Below are positions 43,557 through 52,523 of a stretch of DNA of 64,000 nucleotides, one piece after another (position 1 is the stretch's first letter; every line of letters begins with the position of its first letter). The notes below the pieces were generated by a model, which had not been told where the DNA came from, ran no database searches, and saw only the letters and a program-made list of their open reading frames with translations. Origin of the DNA: Ornithinibacillus scapharcae TW25 (GTDB lineage: Bacteria > Bacillota > Bacilli > Bacillales > Amphibacillaceae); assembly GCF_000190475.1 (NCBI RefSeq), contig NZ_AEWH01000006.1, positions 1 to 64,000 on the forward strand, read 5' to 3'. Position numbers and translations under genes: made by a program.

Positions 43557-45371
43557 TTATTTACTTAATAAAAGTTTTTCCATTTCATTTAACTTCTCTT
43601 CGAAAACATCTAATGCATCTAAGATAGGTTGTTTAGAAGTCATATCAACTCCAGCTTTTTTCAGTACCTCAATCGGATAGTCACTGCTACCAGCTTTTAA
43701 GAAACCAAGGTAATGATCAACCGCACCTTCTTCACCAGAAAGTATCTTATTTGCAAGAGCAGTTGCTGCTGAATATCCAGTAGCATATTGATACACATAA
43801 TAATTGTAATAGAAGTGAGGAATTCTTGCCCACTCTAATCCAATCTCCTCATCCGAAACTACATCTTCACCAAAGTATTTCTTATTTAACTCATAGTAAA
43901 TCTTCGTTAGATAATCAGCAGTAAGTGCTTCTCCATCTTGTGCACGCTTATGAATCTCATGCTCAAACTCAGCAAACATCGTTTGACGGAATACAGTTCC
44001 TCGGAATCCTTCTAGGAAATGATTCAACAGGTACAGCTTTTGTTTTTCATCTTCGATTGTTTTAAGCATATAATCATTTAGCAATGCTTCATTGCATGTA
44101 GAAGCAACTTCCGCTACGAAGATAGAATAGTTTCCATAACGATATGGTTGATATTTTCTTGTGAAGTAACTATGTGCTGAATGGCCAAGCTCATGTGTTA
44201 ATGTAAACAAATCATTTACACGATCTTGCCAGTTTAATAAAATATATGGGTTAGTACCGTAAGAGCCAGAAGAATATGCTCCACTTCTCTTCCCTTTATT
44301 CTCCTCAACATCGATCCAACGGTTTTCAAATCCTTCTTTTATAACACGGATATATTCCTCACCTAATGGTTGAATACTTTCAAGGACATACTCCTGGGCT
44401 TTCTCATAAGGAATCTCCATATCAACATCTTGCACTAATGACGCATACATATCATACATATGCAATTCCTCAACACCCAGTACTTCCTTCCGTAATTTCG
44501 CATATCGGTGTAATAATGGAAGTCTTTCGTTTACAGCTTCAACTAAGTTATCATAAACCGTTTCCGGTATATTGTTATTGTCTAATGCAGCTTGTCTAGC
44601 TGATTCATAGTGATGGACTTTCGCATCAAAGTTGTGTGCTTTAACTGTTCCACCTAATGTAGATGCAAATGTATTTTTAAATTGTCCATACGTTTCGTAC
44701 ATTGCCTTGAATGCGTCTTGACGTACTCGACGATCTTTGGATTCTAGGAAGCCAACGTAACGACCATGCGTTAAGTCCACTTCTTCTCCTTTTTCATTCG
44801 TAATACTAGGGAACTTTAGATCAGCATTGTTTAGCATTCCGAAAGTTTGTGAACCCGTAGACAAAACTTCAGATGCTTCCGCAAGCAATGCCTCCTCTGT
44901 TTCACTTAAAACATGCTTACGCTGTCTGATAATCTCGTTTAATACATGTTCATATAGTTTGAGCTCTTCCTTCTCTTCTAAGTAACGCTTAACCGTTTCC
45001 TCGTCCATTTTTAGAATTTCCGGTACTAAGTAACTCATAGAACTTTGTGCTAGGGTTAAAACACTCTCTGCCCTTGAATTCAATGCTTGGTAGTGTGCAT
45101 TTGTTGTATCCTGATCATAACGCATATGCGAATATGTATACAGTTTTCCAAGTCTTTCAGATAATTCATCTTGAAGCTTTAGAACATTGTATAGAGAGTC
45201 AGCTGAATTCGCTACTTTACCTTGGTACTCACTGATTTTAGGAAGATCTGTCTTTAAGCTGTTTAGTTCTTCTTCCCATGCTTCATCTGTTGCAAAAATA
45301 TCCTCTAATCTCCAAGTTCTTTCAACAGGTACTTCACTTCTTGATTGAAGCTCTTTTGTCGACTTTGCCAC
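43557..45371 (-). CDS. pepF: Oligoendopeptidase F
   Basis: 604 residues from a GTG start 7 nt past GGGAGG. M3-family metallopeptidase: the zinc motif HELGHSAHSYF (HExxH, near 390) plus the downstream Glu in FVAEVASTCNEALLND (near 420). The N-terminal PepF domain covers about 115-185. It cleaves peptides of about 7-17 residues in the cytoplasm. In B. subtilis (yjbG) it follows coiA and modulates sporulation peptides when overproduced. Same strand as coiA; 94-nt spacing. Confidence 0.95.
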   Translation of the reverse strand: MAKSTKELQSRSEVPVERTWRLEDIFATDEAWEEELNSLKTDLPKISEYQGKVANSADSLYNVLKLQDELSERLGKLYTYSHMRYDQDTTNAHYQALNSRAESVLTLAQSSMSYLVPEILKMDEETVKRYLEEKEELKLYEHVLNEIIRQRKHVLSETEEALLAEASEVLSTGSQTFGMLNNADLKFPSITNEKGEEVDLTHGRYVGFLESKDRRVRQDAFKAMYETYGQFKNTFASTLGGTVKAHNFDAKVHHYESARQAALDNNNIPETVYDNLVEAVNERLPLLHRYAKLRKEVLGVEELHMYDMYASLVQDVDMEIPYEKAQEYVLESIQPLGEEYIRVIKEGFENRWIDVEENKGKRSGAYSSGSYGTNPYILLNWQDRVNDLFTLTHELGHSAHSYFTRKYQPYRYGNYSIFVAEVASTCNEALLNDYMLKTIEDEKQKLYLLNHFLEGFRGTVFRQTMFAEFEHEIHKRAQDGEALTADYLTKIYYELNKKYFGEDVVSDEEIGLEWARIPHFYYNYYVYQYATGYSAATALANKILSGEEGAVDHYLGFLKAGSSDYPIEVLKKAGVDMTSKQPILDALDVFEEKLNEMEKLLLSK

Positions 45372-45465
45372 TTTAGTTCCTCCCTTTAGTTCTTTCTCTC
45401 AATAGTATTCGACAATAAGGAAAAATTTACTACCGAATTACTATATTATTTAGTATAACGAATCA

Positions 45466-46656
45466 TTATCTTATCATGCTCGTATTTTGACTTAAAATTT
45501 CCGAAATTTCTTCTAATATTTTTTGATCACCCACCAATGCATCCTCAACATTAGAATAAAAGTGGATGTCTTGGCGTTTTTGAAAGGTTTCATTTGAAGT
45601 AATTGAGATTATCTTCAGAGAAGCCAATAGATGAAGATATTCCAACAGAGGGTCGCTTAGTCCATTCATAAGTGGATTATTGGGGTTTATACAATATTTC
45701 AGTAGGGATAGACATTCTTCCCATGAAAAGGTCTCTCCAATTTCCAATGGAACAATGATTTCAAGACATATTCTGCTTTGCCAATCCCAGGGGGCAGTAT
45801 TCATTTGATACTGAGAAGCTACCGGTAGAAATATAATCGAGGGTAAGAATTCGCGGTGAGTACCCATGGAGTAGAGCCAAGAATACCACTTTCTTTCATT
45901 GCCATAAGTCCTTTGCGGGTGATGCATTCTAAATTTATATTTTGCTTTTCTAAAGACTTCCATTAGTTCTCCTTGAGGCATGAAGTTTTGGGTAAACAAA
46001 TCGAGAAAATTCATTTCTGTCAATTTCTTCACCTTAAGATTACTGTATATTTTGTATTGATTGACTGGAAAGATATTAGCAGCTTTTATGAAGAATGTAG
46101 TCTGGGGATCAAAAAAATACATTATGGGTAAACTTTCCTGATTAAATCGGTGAAAAAATTGTAGTAGAAATTGATTAATTTTCACTTGGTGTCTACCTAA
46201 ACGATTAAAATGGTTGCCACCAATTATCCATATTGGTTGGATGCCTTCTTGCAAGTACCCATTCGTCCGTTTTAGGATGTCTTGAACCGGAATTCGTACA
46301 CATTGATATTCCATTGCAATTCTTTTATTTCCAATTGTCACGAGGATATCCGTTCGTTGCTTGATAACAGGGAAATATACTTCCATCTCTGCTTTTATTC
46401 CTTGTGAAGCTAACCATCTAAAAATTTGTAATTTTCCTTTTTCATGGTACTCTCCTTCCCCTCCTTCATGAGATATACAATCCACTGCCCGTTTGTGTGC
46501 AAAATGAGCAATAGTCTTCACACCTGCCCTAATCATTAGTTTTCCCTTGCATATAGGACAATAGAACTCTTCATTCGCACGTAACCATGCAATTTCCTCT
46601 CTAGAGTATTGATACAATGCGACTGAATTACCATTTTTTATTTTTGCTTGAAGCAA
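45466..46656 (-). CDS. coiA: Competence protein CoiA
   Basis: 396 residues from a TTG start; the stretch GGAGGTGA lies immediately before it, so the ATG at 46671 overlaps the ribosome binding site and is not preferred. N-terminal zinc-finger-like CPICKGKLMIRAG (near 32-45) and an FAHK segment, then a nuclease-like core (RTDILV, IAMEYQC, about 105-130) as in CoiA/restriction endonuclease-like folds. CoiA aids recombination of incoming single-stranded DNA during transformation. Third in the spx-mecA-coiA-pepF order of B. subtilis. Confidence 0.88.
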   Translation of the reverse strand: MLQAKIKNGNSVALYQYSREEIAWLRANEEFYCPICKGKLMIRAGVKTIAHFAHKRAVDCISHEGGEGEYHEKGKLQIFRWLASQGIKAEMEVYFPVIKQRTDILVTIGNKRIAMEYQCVRIPVQDILKRTNGYLQEGIQPIWIIGGNHFNRLGRHQVKINQFLLQFFHRFNQESLPIMYFFDPQTTFFIKAANIFPVNQYKIYSNLKVKKLTEMNFLDLFTQNFMPQGELMEVFRKAKYKFRMHHPQRTYGNERKWYSWLYSMGTHREFLPSIIFLPVASQYQMNTAPWDWQSRICLEIIVPLEIGETFSWEECLSLLKYCINPNNPLMNGLSDPLLEYLHLLASLKIISITSNETFQKRQDIHFYSNVEDALVGDQKILEEISEILSQNTSMIR

Positions 46657-46733
46657 AGATATCACCTCCATCTTATAAATTCGATGTTAGCGATGAAATT
46701 CCTGCTTCGAAATACTATTGACATTAACAAAAA

Positions 46734-46767
46734 AAGCTCCGGATAAATAATTCGCTTTCCGGAGCTT
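46734..46767 (-). terminator. Terminator of mecA
   Basis: 10-bp stem aagctccgga / tccggagctt between mecA and coiA; T run on the minus strand. Confidence 0.85.
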
Positions 46768-46811
46768 ATATGTTCATATTTATAACAGTGAAATATCGTG
46801 TTGCCTCAACC

Positions 46812-47501
46812 TTAGATCGTTGCAGGAAAATGCCCGCGCACGTCAGCAAATGTAGTAGTTTCGAATATCTTTTTTCCATACTCTTCTAGGACATGTATGG
46901 TAATATTAGAATCATCACCATACTCGAACACTCTTGCAATAATATCCTCTTGTGTATTCTCATCTAACACATCTTGCGAGAATTCCATATATAAGTAGTA
47001 CTTTCCATCATAGAAGTATAATGTTTCTTCTTCGCTATTGGTATCTTCTTGGAAATGGTGGCTTAGTTGAATAACGTCTTCAAAATCATCAAATTTTGCG
47101 ATAATCCAGAGGTTTTCTTCTATAAAGTCCCCTTCTAGATCACTACCTTCACCTTTTCCAAATCTCTCTTCAAGGAAAGATTCTACTTTCTCATCGACTG
47201 GTATATCAATTGTAGATCCATCTTCATCAATAGGAAATTCAAGATTATCTCCATTCTTTGAAAGTTGCGCCTTTGTAACTACAATTTCTAAACCTTTTTC
47301 AAGGGCGTGTACTTGTATCCATAAGGGGCCATCTACATGAAAGTCTTCCTGATAGTTTACCTCGTCCATCATTTGCCAGAATAGTTGTTCACTGCGTTCA
47401 CGATTGTACCATATTTCTTCCCGCTGAAAACCGCGATCTTCAATATCTACATATGAGATAAAGAATTTCACTGTGTTTTCGTTAATTCTTTCGATTTCCA
47501 T
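46812..47501 (-). CDS. mecA: Adaptor protein MecA
   Basis: 229 residues, typical length. The N-terminal domain (MEIERINENTVKFFISYVDIEDRGF) recognises ComK or ComS; the C-terminal domain (about 125-229) binds ClpC. An acidic linker lies between them. MecA targets the competence regulator ComK to ClpCP. The spx and coiA genes flank it, as in B. subtilis. ATG after GGGAGAG. Confidence 0.95.
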   Translation of the reverse strand: MEIERINENTVKFFISYVDIEDRGFQREEIWYNRERSEQLFWQMMDEVNYQEDFHVDGPLWIQVHALEKGLEIVVTKAQLSKNGDNLEFPIDEDGSTIDIPVDEKVESFLEERFGKGEGSDLEGDFIEENLWIIAKFDDFEDVIQLSHHFQEDTNSEEETLYFYDGKYYLYMEFSQDVLDENTQEDIIARVFEYGDDSNITIHVLEEYGKKIFETTTFADVRGHFPATI

Positions 47502-47722
47502 GTAATTCTCTCCCTTCTTTCTCAGTAGCTCCAGTGCCGAATTGGCACTATCGCATTATTAAATAGGCAGAGCTAGTCTAAACCTTATCTATTGAAAAAT
47601 ATTTTTGTTCTTTTTATATTGTATGTTAGCATATTGCATTATGAAAATTAATATGCCTATATATAATGATTTAAAATCTTATTTTAGCTCATTTTATGGT
47701 TTTTGTCATCTAGATAGATATC

Positions 47723-47757
47723 AAAAGCGCAGATCCAATAAAACGATCTGCGCTTTT
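47723..47757 (-). terminator. Terminator of spx
   Basis: 13-bp perfect stem (47723-47735 / 47745-47757) just beyond the spx stop, with T run on the minus strand. Confidence 0.85.
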
Positions 47758-47779
47758 CACTTTTACTTCGTCTGCTTGA

Positions 47780-48175
47780 TTAATTAACCATCCGTCTAGC
47801 TTCTTCCAACTGGAAAGTTCGTACTGTTCTTGGTAAGAACCTACGTATCTCATCTTCATTATAACCAACTTGCAGTCTTTTATCATCTAGAATGATTGGT
47901 CTTCTCAACAGACCAGGATTTTCTTGAATTAAATTAAATAAATCTTTTAAAGGTAGCTGTTCGATGTTTACGTCTAAATGTTGAAACACCTTTGAACGGG
48001 TCGAAATAATCTCATCAGTACCGTCCTCTGTCATTCTTAAGATTTCTTTTATTTCATCCAAAGATAATGATTCGGAGAAGATATTTCGCTCTTTAAAAGG
48101 GATATTATGTTCTTTCAACCAAGCCTTTGCTTTTCTGCAGGAAGTGCAACTAGGTGAGGTATAAAGTGTTACCAT
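47780..48175 (-). CDS. spx: Global regulator Spx
   Basis: 131 residues. The redox switch CTSC is at C10-C13; the ArsC-like fold continues with the [26 protein letters not shown] block. The basic residues that contact the RNA polymerase alpha C-terminal domain are in place. Spx controls the disulfide stress response and is degraded through SpxH (also in the window). ATG after GAGGAG. The 5' region of about 300 nt holds no gene. Confidence 0.96.
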   Translation of the reverse strand: MVTLYTSPSCTSCRKAKAWLKEHNIPFKERNIFSESLSLDEIKEILRMTEDGTDEIISTRSKVFQHLDVNIEQLPLKDLFNLIQENPGLLRRPIILDDKRLQVGYNEDEIRRFLPRTVRTFQLEEARRMVN

Positions 48176-48394
48176 GTTCCTTCACTCCTCATAACTGTTT
48201 ACGTAGAGTAAACTTAATTAGTTATTAAATTAAAATTAATATAAACAACTTACATATACAAGTATACTATATTTGTCAAGGAATAGATAGGATAATCAGC
48301 CTTATTTTTAGACGTTCACAAAAATTTCTCAATTACTCTCCCCTCATTCTGTTAGAAAGTTAAACATCCGCCTTACCGATTAAAACTAGCTTAA

Positions 48395-48411
48395 TGTGAG
48401 GTTTCCTAACA
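48395..48411. promoter_or_regulatory. TnrA/GlnR-type operator, upstream copy
   Basis: TGTGA, 7 nt, TAACA: exact fit to TGTNAN7TNACA. Centred about 118 nt before glnB; in the position expected for TnrA activation of a promoter near 48440-48455. Confidence 0.8.
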
Positions 48412-48488
48412 TAATCTCTGTAATTATTAAAATTTTATCTTGATTTTCGTACTTTAACTCTTTATTATGAATAATAAGTAATAATAAA

Positions 48489-48505
48489 TGTTATAAAACC
48501 TAACA
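48489..48505. promoter_or_regulatory. TnrA/GlnR-type operator, downstream copy
   Basis: TGTTA, 7 nt, TAACA: also an exact fit. It ends a few nt before the glnB ribosome binding site, so a bound regulator there would probably block transcription. Confidence 0.7.
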
Positions 48506-48520
48506 TTAGGAGGTTAGAGT

Positions 48521-48862
48521 ATGAAAAAAATTGAAGCAATTATACGTCCTGATAAATTTCAGGAGCTTCGAAGTCACTTAACCGAAATTGGCATAGGTGG
48601 ACTTACGATTACAGAAGCCGCTGGTACTGGAAAACAACAAGGACAAAAAGGTCTATTCCGAGGAACTACCTTTCAAATTCAGTTACTTTCTAAACTGAAG
48701 GTAGAAATGGTTGTAGAAGACAGTCAAGTTGAATCGATTATAGATGTTATGATCAAAGCATGTCGTACAGGCAAAATTGGTGATGGCAAAATTTTTATTC
48801 ACCCTATAGAAGAAGTAGTTAGTATTCGAACTAATGAACGCGGAACACCTGCCATCTTATAA
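48521..48862 (+). CDS. glnB: PII nitrogen regulatory protein
   Basis: 113 residues, first of a glnB-amtB pair. PII fold with the C-terminal signature GKIGDGKIFI (near 85-95). The T-loop reads GLFRGTTF; residues 46 and 51, both Tyr in E. coli GlnB, are Phe, so uridylylation at position 51 is not possible. PII proteins of this arrangement bind and regulate the adjacent ammonium channel in response to ATP/ADP and 2-oxoglutarate; in B. subtilis the equivalent is NrgB/GlnK. ATG after AGGAGG. Confidence 0.94.
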   Translation: MKKIEAIIRPDKFQELRSHLTEIGIGGLTITEAAGTGKQQGQKGLFRGTTFQIQLLSKLKVEMVVEDSQVESIIDVMIKACRTGKIGDGKIFIHPIEEVVSIRTNERGTPAIL

Positions 48863-48898
48863 AACTAACACTATTGATATAATAAGGAGGAATTGTCT

Positions 48899-50203
48899 AT
48901 GAGTAACGGGGAATTAGAAGTAGCCATTAACCTTATATGGGTAATGTTAGGTGCAATCTTAGTTTTTTTTATGCACGCAGGGTTTGCCTTAGTCGAGTCT
49001 GGATTTACTAGATCTAAAAACACATTAAACATCCTAATGAAAAACTTCCTAACCATTAGTGTTTCAACTATTTTATTCTTTATAGTTGGATACGGTTTTA
49101 TGTTTGGTGATACTACTGGAGCCTTGATTGGTACCAATGGCTTCTTTCTCCATGATGTTGAAGATATTGGATTTTTTGTCTTCCAAGCCATGTTCATTGC
49201 TACTTGTGCAACGATAATGTCAGGTGCTGTGGCCGAACGTATGAAACTCGGAAGCTACATGTTAATTGTGGTTTTCATGACAGCCCTTGTATACCCCGTT
49301 GTTGGACATTGGGTTTGGCAAGGTGATGGTTGGTTAACAAATCTTGGTTTTAGTGATTTTGCCGGTTCTACTGTCGTTCATTTGACTGGGGCAACGGGAG
49401 CACTATTGGTAGTTCTTATTTTAGGACCAAGGATTGGAAAATATCATGGAAAACGAATCAATGTTATTCAAGGACATAATATCCCACTTGGAGCACTCGG
49501 GGTCTTTATACTGTGGCTGGGGTGGTTCGGATTTAATGGTGGTAGCACATTAGCAGCTGATCCTAACCTTGTGCCAATGGTAATTGGTACAACACTTTTA
49601 TCTACCTCTGCAGCACTTATTTCGAGTGCCCTTTATACGAAAGTTAAATATCAGAAAGTGGATGCTTCCCTTTCTTTAAATGGTGTCTTAGCAGGATTAG
49701 TCGGAATAACCGCTGGCTGTGCCGAAATATCACTAGGTGGTTCTATAATCGTCGGATTAATATCAGGTGTACTTTTAGTAGAAGGAATCCGTTTTTTTGA
49801 TAGGAAACTAAAAGTGGATGATCCGGTTGGAGCAATTACAGTGCACGGTCTACTAGGCATTTGGGGAACTTTAGCTGTTGGTTTGTTCTCGACATCTACT
49901 GGATTGTTTTACGGAAACGGCTTAACTCAACTAGGAATTCAAGCATTAGGTGTTATTGCCGTTATCTCTTGGGTATCTATTACCATCGGTGGATTCACCT
50001 ATTTCATCAATAAACTTGTGCCCATACGTGTAACCAAAGAGGAAGAAATTGCTGGACTTGACTTCACGGAACATGGCTCCAACGCCTACGACTTCAAGGA
50101 AACCATATTCATCACTGAAGAAATAGATGAGTTAAACCTCGGACTAGGTTTAGCAGCTAGATTAAATAATATTCCTACTGGTAGGACTGAAACTATCCTA
50201 TAA
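48899..50203 (+). CDS. amtB: Ammonium transporter (AmtB/NrgA)
   Basis: 434 residues from the ATG at 48899, 8 nt past AAGGAGG. Eleven membrane spans, and family signature regions around FMHAGFALVESG (near 23), GAVAERMKL (near 108) and GWFGFNGGSTLAADP (near 205). Conserved channel His residues are in HLTGATG (near 162) and VHGLLGIWGT (near 316). It conducts ammonium inward. The C-terminal tail is long and acidic. Same transcript as glnB; both are controlled by nitrogen supply through the TnrA/GlnR-type boxes. Confidence 0.95.
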   Translation: MSNGELEVAINLIWVMLGAILVFFMHAGFALVESGFTRSKNTLNILMKNFLTISVSTILFFIVGYGFMFGDTTGALIGTNGFFLHDVEDIGFFVFQAMFIATCATIMSGAVAERMKLGSYMLIVVFMTALVYPVVGHWVWQGDGWLTNLGFSDFAGSTVVHLTGATGALLVVLILGPRIGKYHGKRINVIQGHNIPLGALGVFILWLGWFGFNGGSTLAADPNLVPMVIGTTLLSTSAALISSALYTKVKYQKVDASLSLNGVLAGLVGITAGCAEISLGGSIIVGLISGVLLVEGIRFFDRKLKVDDPVGAITVHGLLGIWGTLAVGLFSTSTGLFYGNGLTQLGIQALGVIAVISWVSITIGGFTYFINKLVPIRVTKEEEIAGLDFTEHGSNAYDFKETIFITEEIDELNLGLGLAARLNNIPTGRTETIL

Positions 50204-50224
50204 TCTGATATTCCCTAACCTAAT

Positions 50225-50259
50225 AAGCCTCTTCAACATTTTAGATGATGAAGAGGCTT
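50225..50259. terminator. Terminator between amtB and the GNAT gene
   Basis: 11-bp perfect stem (aagcctcttca / tgaagaggctt) with A/T runs on both flanks; the genes are convergent. Confidence 0.85.
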
Positions 50260-50265
50260 TTTTAA

Positions 50266-50859
50266 TTATTTCACTTGATCTTTTTCCAATCCAGCCAAAA
50301 TATCTTCCGAGTCGCGGTGGACATCAAATGTTAACACTTCATCGACAGGCTGATATGCCTGACCATAAATTTCCTCATCTTTATAGGTATGAATCGATTC
50401 ATACATTTTCTTCATTTTTTCAAAAATAATTTCTTCGGATTCATTATTTGGTGACCAATAGAGGATTTCCATTGCATTTTCTTCATTAGTTGCTAAAGAA
50501 CGACGGTTGTAGCCAATAGCTTGTGCATGGGTAAATCCTTCACGTTTATAGAAGTGTAGACGTTTTTCTGTATCTGAATCTTCATAATCAATTGGCTCTA
50601 CCTCTAGGATAATTGGCTTGTTTCGTTGTTTAAGTTTTTCAATCAGTTTATGGCCTATTCCTTGGCCTCGTGATTTCGCTGATACATAAACATAATCGAT
50701 GAAAATAAATGTATCAAACTCTGCATACATTAGGACATGATAGGGACCTTCATCTTTATGATAAACATCACCTTTTTCCTTTAATAACAGTTCCATATGC
50801 TCTTTCGATTTCATTTCCTCAATCGGGAAATACTTACTTAATTTTTCATACCAATCCAT
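50266..50859 (-). CDS. GNAT-family acetyltransferase
   Basis: 197 residues after GGAG. Acetyl-CoA motif VYVSAKSRGQGIGHKLIEKL (near 57-76) followed by the LHFYKREGFTHA strand-helix (near 105). The C-terminal 70 residues are an extension beyond the GNAT fold, with acidic stretches and no recognised domain. Close relatives are widespread in bacilli next to unrelated genes. Substrate unknown. Its terminator is shared with the convergent amtB. Confidence 0.85.
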   Translation of the reverse strand: MDWYEKLSKYFPIEEMKSKEHMELLLKEKGDVYHKDEGPYHVLMYAEFDTFIFIDYVYVSAKSRGQGIGHKLIEKLKQRNKPIILEVEPIDYEDSDTEKRLHFYKREGFTHAQAIGYNRRSLATNEENAMEILYWSPNNESEEIIFEKMKKMYESIHTYKDEEIYGQAYQPVDEVLTFDVHRDSEDILAGLEKDQVK

Positions 50860-50977
50860 GGATCTACTCCTTCATCCTTTTCTACGTAGTAAGTATAACG
50901 AAATATCTTTAGAAAGTTAAATGCCCTTTAAGGCTCTCTACGTTAAGTATATGTAGATATTTTTAATTAACCAGAAA

Positions 50978-51008
50978 AAAGCGGAACTTTTTAATAAAGT
51001 TCCGCTTT
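50978..51008 (-). terminator. Terminator of the DUF4015-type gene
   Basis: 13-bp stem (50978-50990 / 50996-51008) just past the stop, followed by A/T runs. Confidence 0.85.
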
Positions 51009-51018
51009 ATTTCATGAA

Positions 51019-52245
51019 TTATGGTGTATAATCAACATTTTCAGAATACGTGTTCCCTGCATTCCAAATTAAGTACTCTTTAATTCCATTATCATTTAGT
51101 GCCTTAATTTGTGCTTCTACTTCTGCTTTTCCATATTGTGTAACAGGGACTCCTGTTCCATAATAAATCCATGGAGCTTCGAAATCTTGTATCCATGGTC
51201 TTGATACAGGAGGATTTTCTAACTTCGAAAGAACTTCATTTTCGACCTTTGCATACTCTTCTGTTAATCGATACGGCTCAGCATCTGGAAGAGATATCCC
51301 AAAATAGTTATTCGTCCAGTGGCTAGGATAAATCATGGAGGAAATAACATCTACATTCTCTGAAATCTTAGAGAAATTCTGACCAATACCTGGTGCTTCC
51401 GGAATTGTTGCTGAGTAGCCAAAGATATCAACTGAAACATCAATATCATAGGGCTCAAGCTCTTGCTTCGCATAAGCCACAAAGTCCGTTACAGCCTGAA
51501 CACGTTTTTGAATATTATCACTTCCATCATCGGCATAGTCACCCTGAGAATACCCTAACTCTTTATCACGGTGTTCGAATCCTTCTGGAAAACGAACATA
51601 ATCAAATTGGATTTCTTGAAAGCCCATCTCAGCAGCCATCTTCGCAATTTCTACATTATATTCCCAAACTTCTTTTACAAATGGGTTCACGAACGATTCT
51701 CCACGGTTATTCTTCCATACTGCACCATTATCGGTAAAAGAAAGGTCGGGTCTGTTTTTCGCAAGCACTGTGTCCTTAAACACCACAATTCTTGCAATTG
51801 GATAAATTTGATTTTTTTCTAATGTCTTCATCATTTCAACTGGGTCTTTAATATAATTTTGTCCAATTCCAGCAAACTTAGATCCTTCTTCCGGTTTGAA
51901 GGTAATATATCCATGGTCATCCTTAATATCGATTACCATTGCATTCAAATCCGATTGATTGACCAAATTTAATAGTGTATCAAAACGACTTCCCCCAGCT
52001 GAATGTCCAGTTACATAAATTCCCCGTACCGCATCTGGATATTCAAACTGGTAACCTGAGTCAAAAACAAATCGCTTCACATCCGCATTTTCGTCAATAA
52101 GCTGAATGGAAGTTTGTCTTTCCTTATGGTTAGACGCTATTAGCTCCTCGTCCCCGCTACTTTTCTGTGGTATTGCAAACGGAAGTAATATAACGAGTAG
52201 GAGAACAATTGGGAAAATAAACTTCTTTAGCTGTTGTGTTCTCAT
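51019..52245 (-). CDS. Putative glycoside hydrolase, DUF4015 type, exported
   Basis: 408 residues. An N-terminal hydrophobic segment (about 8-25) without lipobox anchors it or serves as signal. The rest is one TIM-barrel-like domain of the DUF4015 family: VRGIYVTGHSAGG (near 75), MVIDIKDDHGYI (near 105), RIVVFKD (near 152), FQEIQFDYVRFP (near 208) and MIYPSHW (near 305). Asp and Glu residues fit a hydrolase active site, but the carbohydrate substrate has not been established for this family as far as I know. ATG after AGGAG. Confidence 0.8.
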   Translation of the reverse strand: MRTQQLKKFIFPIVLLLVILLPFAIPQKSSGDEELIASNHKERQTSIQLIDENADVKRFVFDSGYQFEYPDAVRGIYVTGHSAGGSRFDTLLNLVNQSDLNAMVIDIKDDHGYITFKPEEGSKFAGIGQNYIKDPVEMMKTLEKNQIYPIARIVVFKDTVLAKNRPDLSFTDNGAVWKNNRGESFVNPFVKEVWEYNVEIAKMAAEMGFQEIQFDYVRFPEGFEHRDKELGYSQGDYADDGSDNIQKRVQAVTDFVAYAKQELEPYDIDVSVDIFGYSATIPEAPGIGQNFSKISENVDVISSMIYPSHWTNNYFGISLPDAEPYRLTEEYAKVENEVLSKLENPPVSRPWIQDFEAPWIYYGTGVPVTQYGKAEVEAQIKALNDNGIKEYLIWNAGNTYSENVDYTP

Positions 52246-52523
52246 TCTATCAATCTCCTAAACAATTTATAAGTTTGCTCCCTAAAAAGCTTTACTTACA
52301 TGGCACCGCTTTTCGTTTGCAACACTTTAAATCTATTATAAGACAAAAATGATAGATTTTGAATGGAAAATAGTAGATAAATGTCCTTTTTTTAAAGAAT
52401 ATGTCGAAGTATCTATTCCATCAAAAATAATGAGAATTTTTATTGTTAAAAGGTTAATTTGAAAAGATACGGGCAAATTACAATAGAACATTTTTTATAC
52501 ATCCTAAGAAAGGAGCTTATGAG

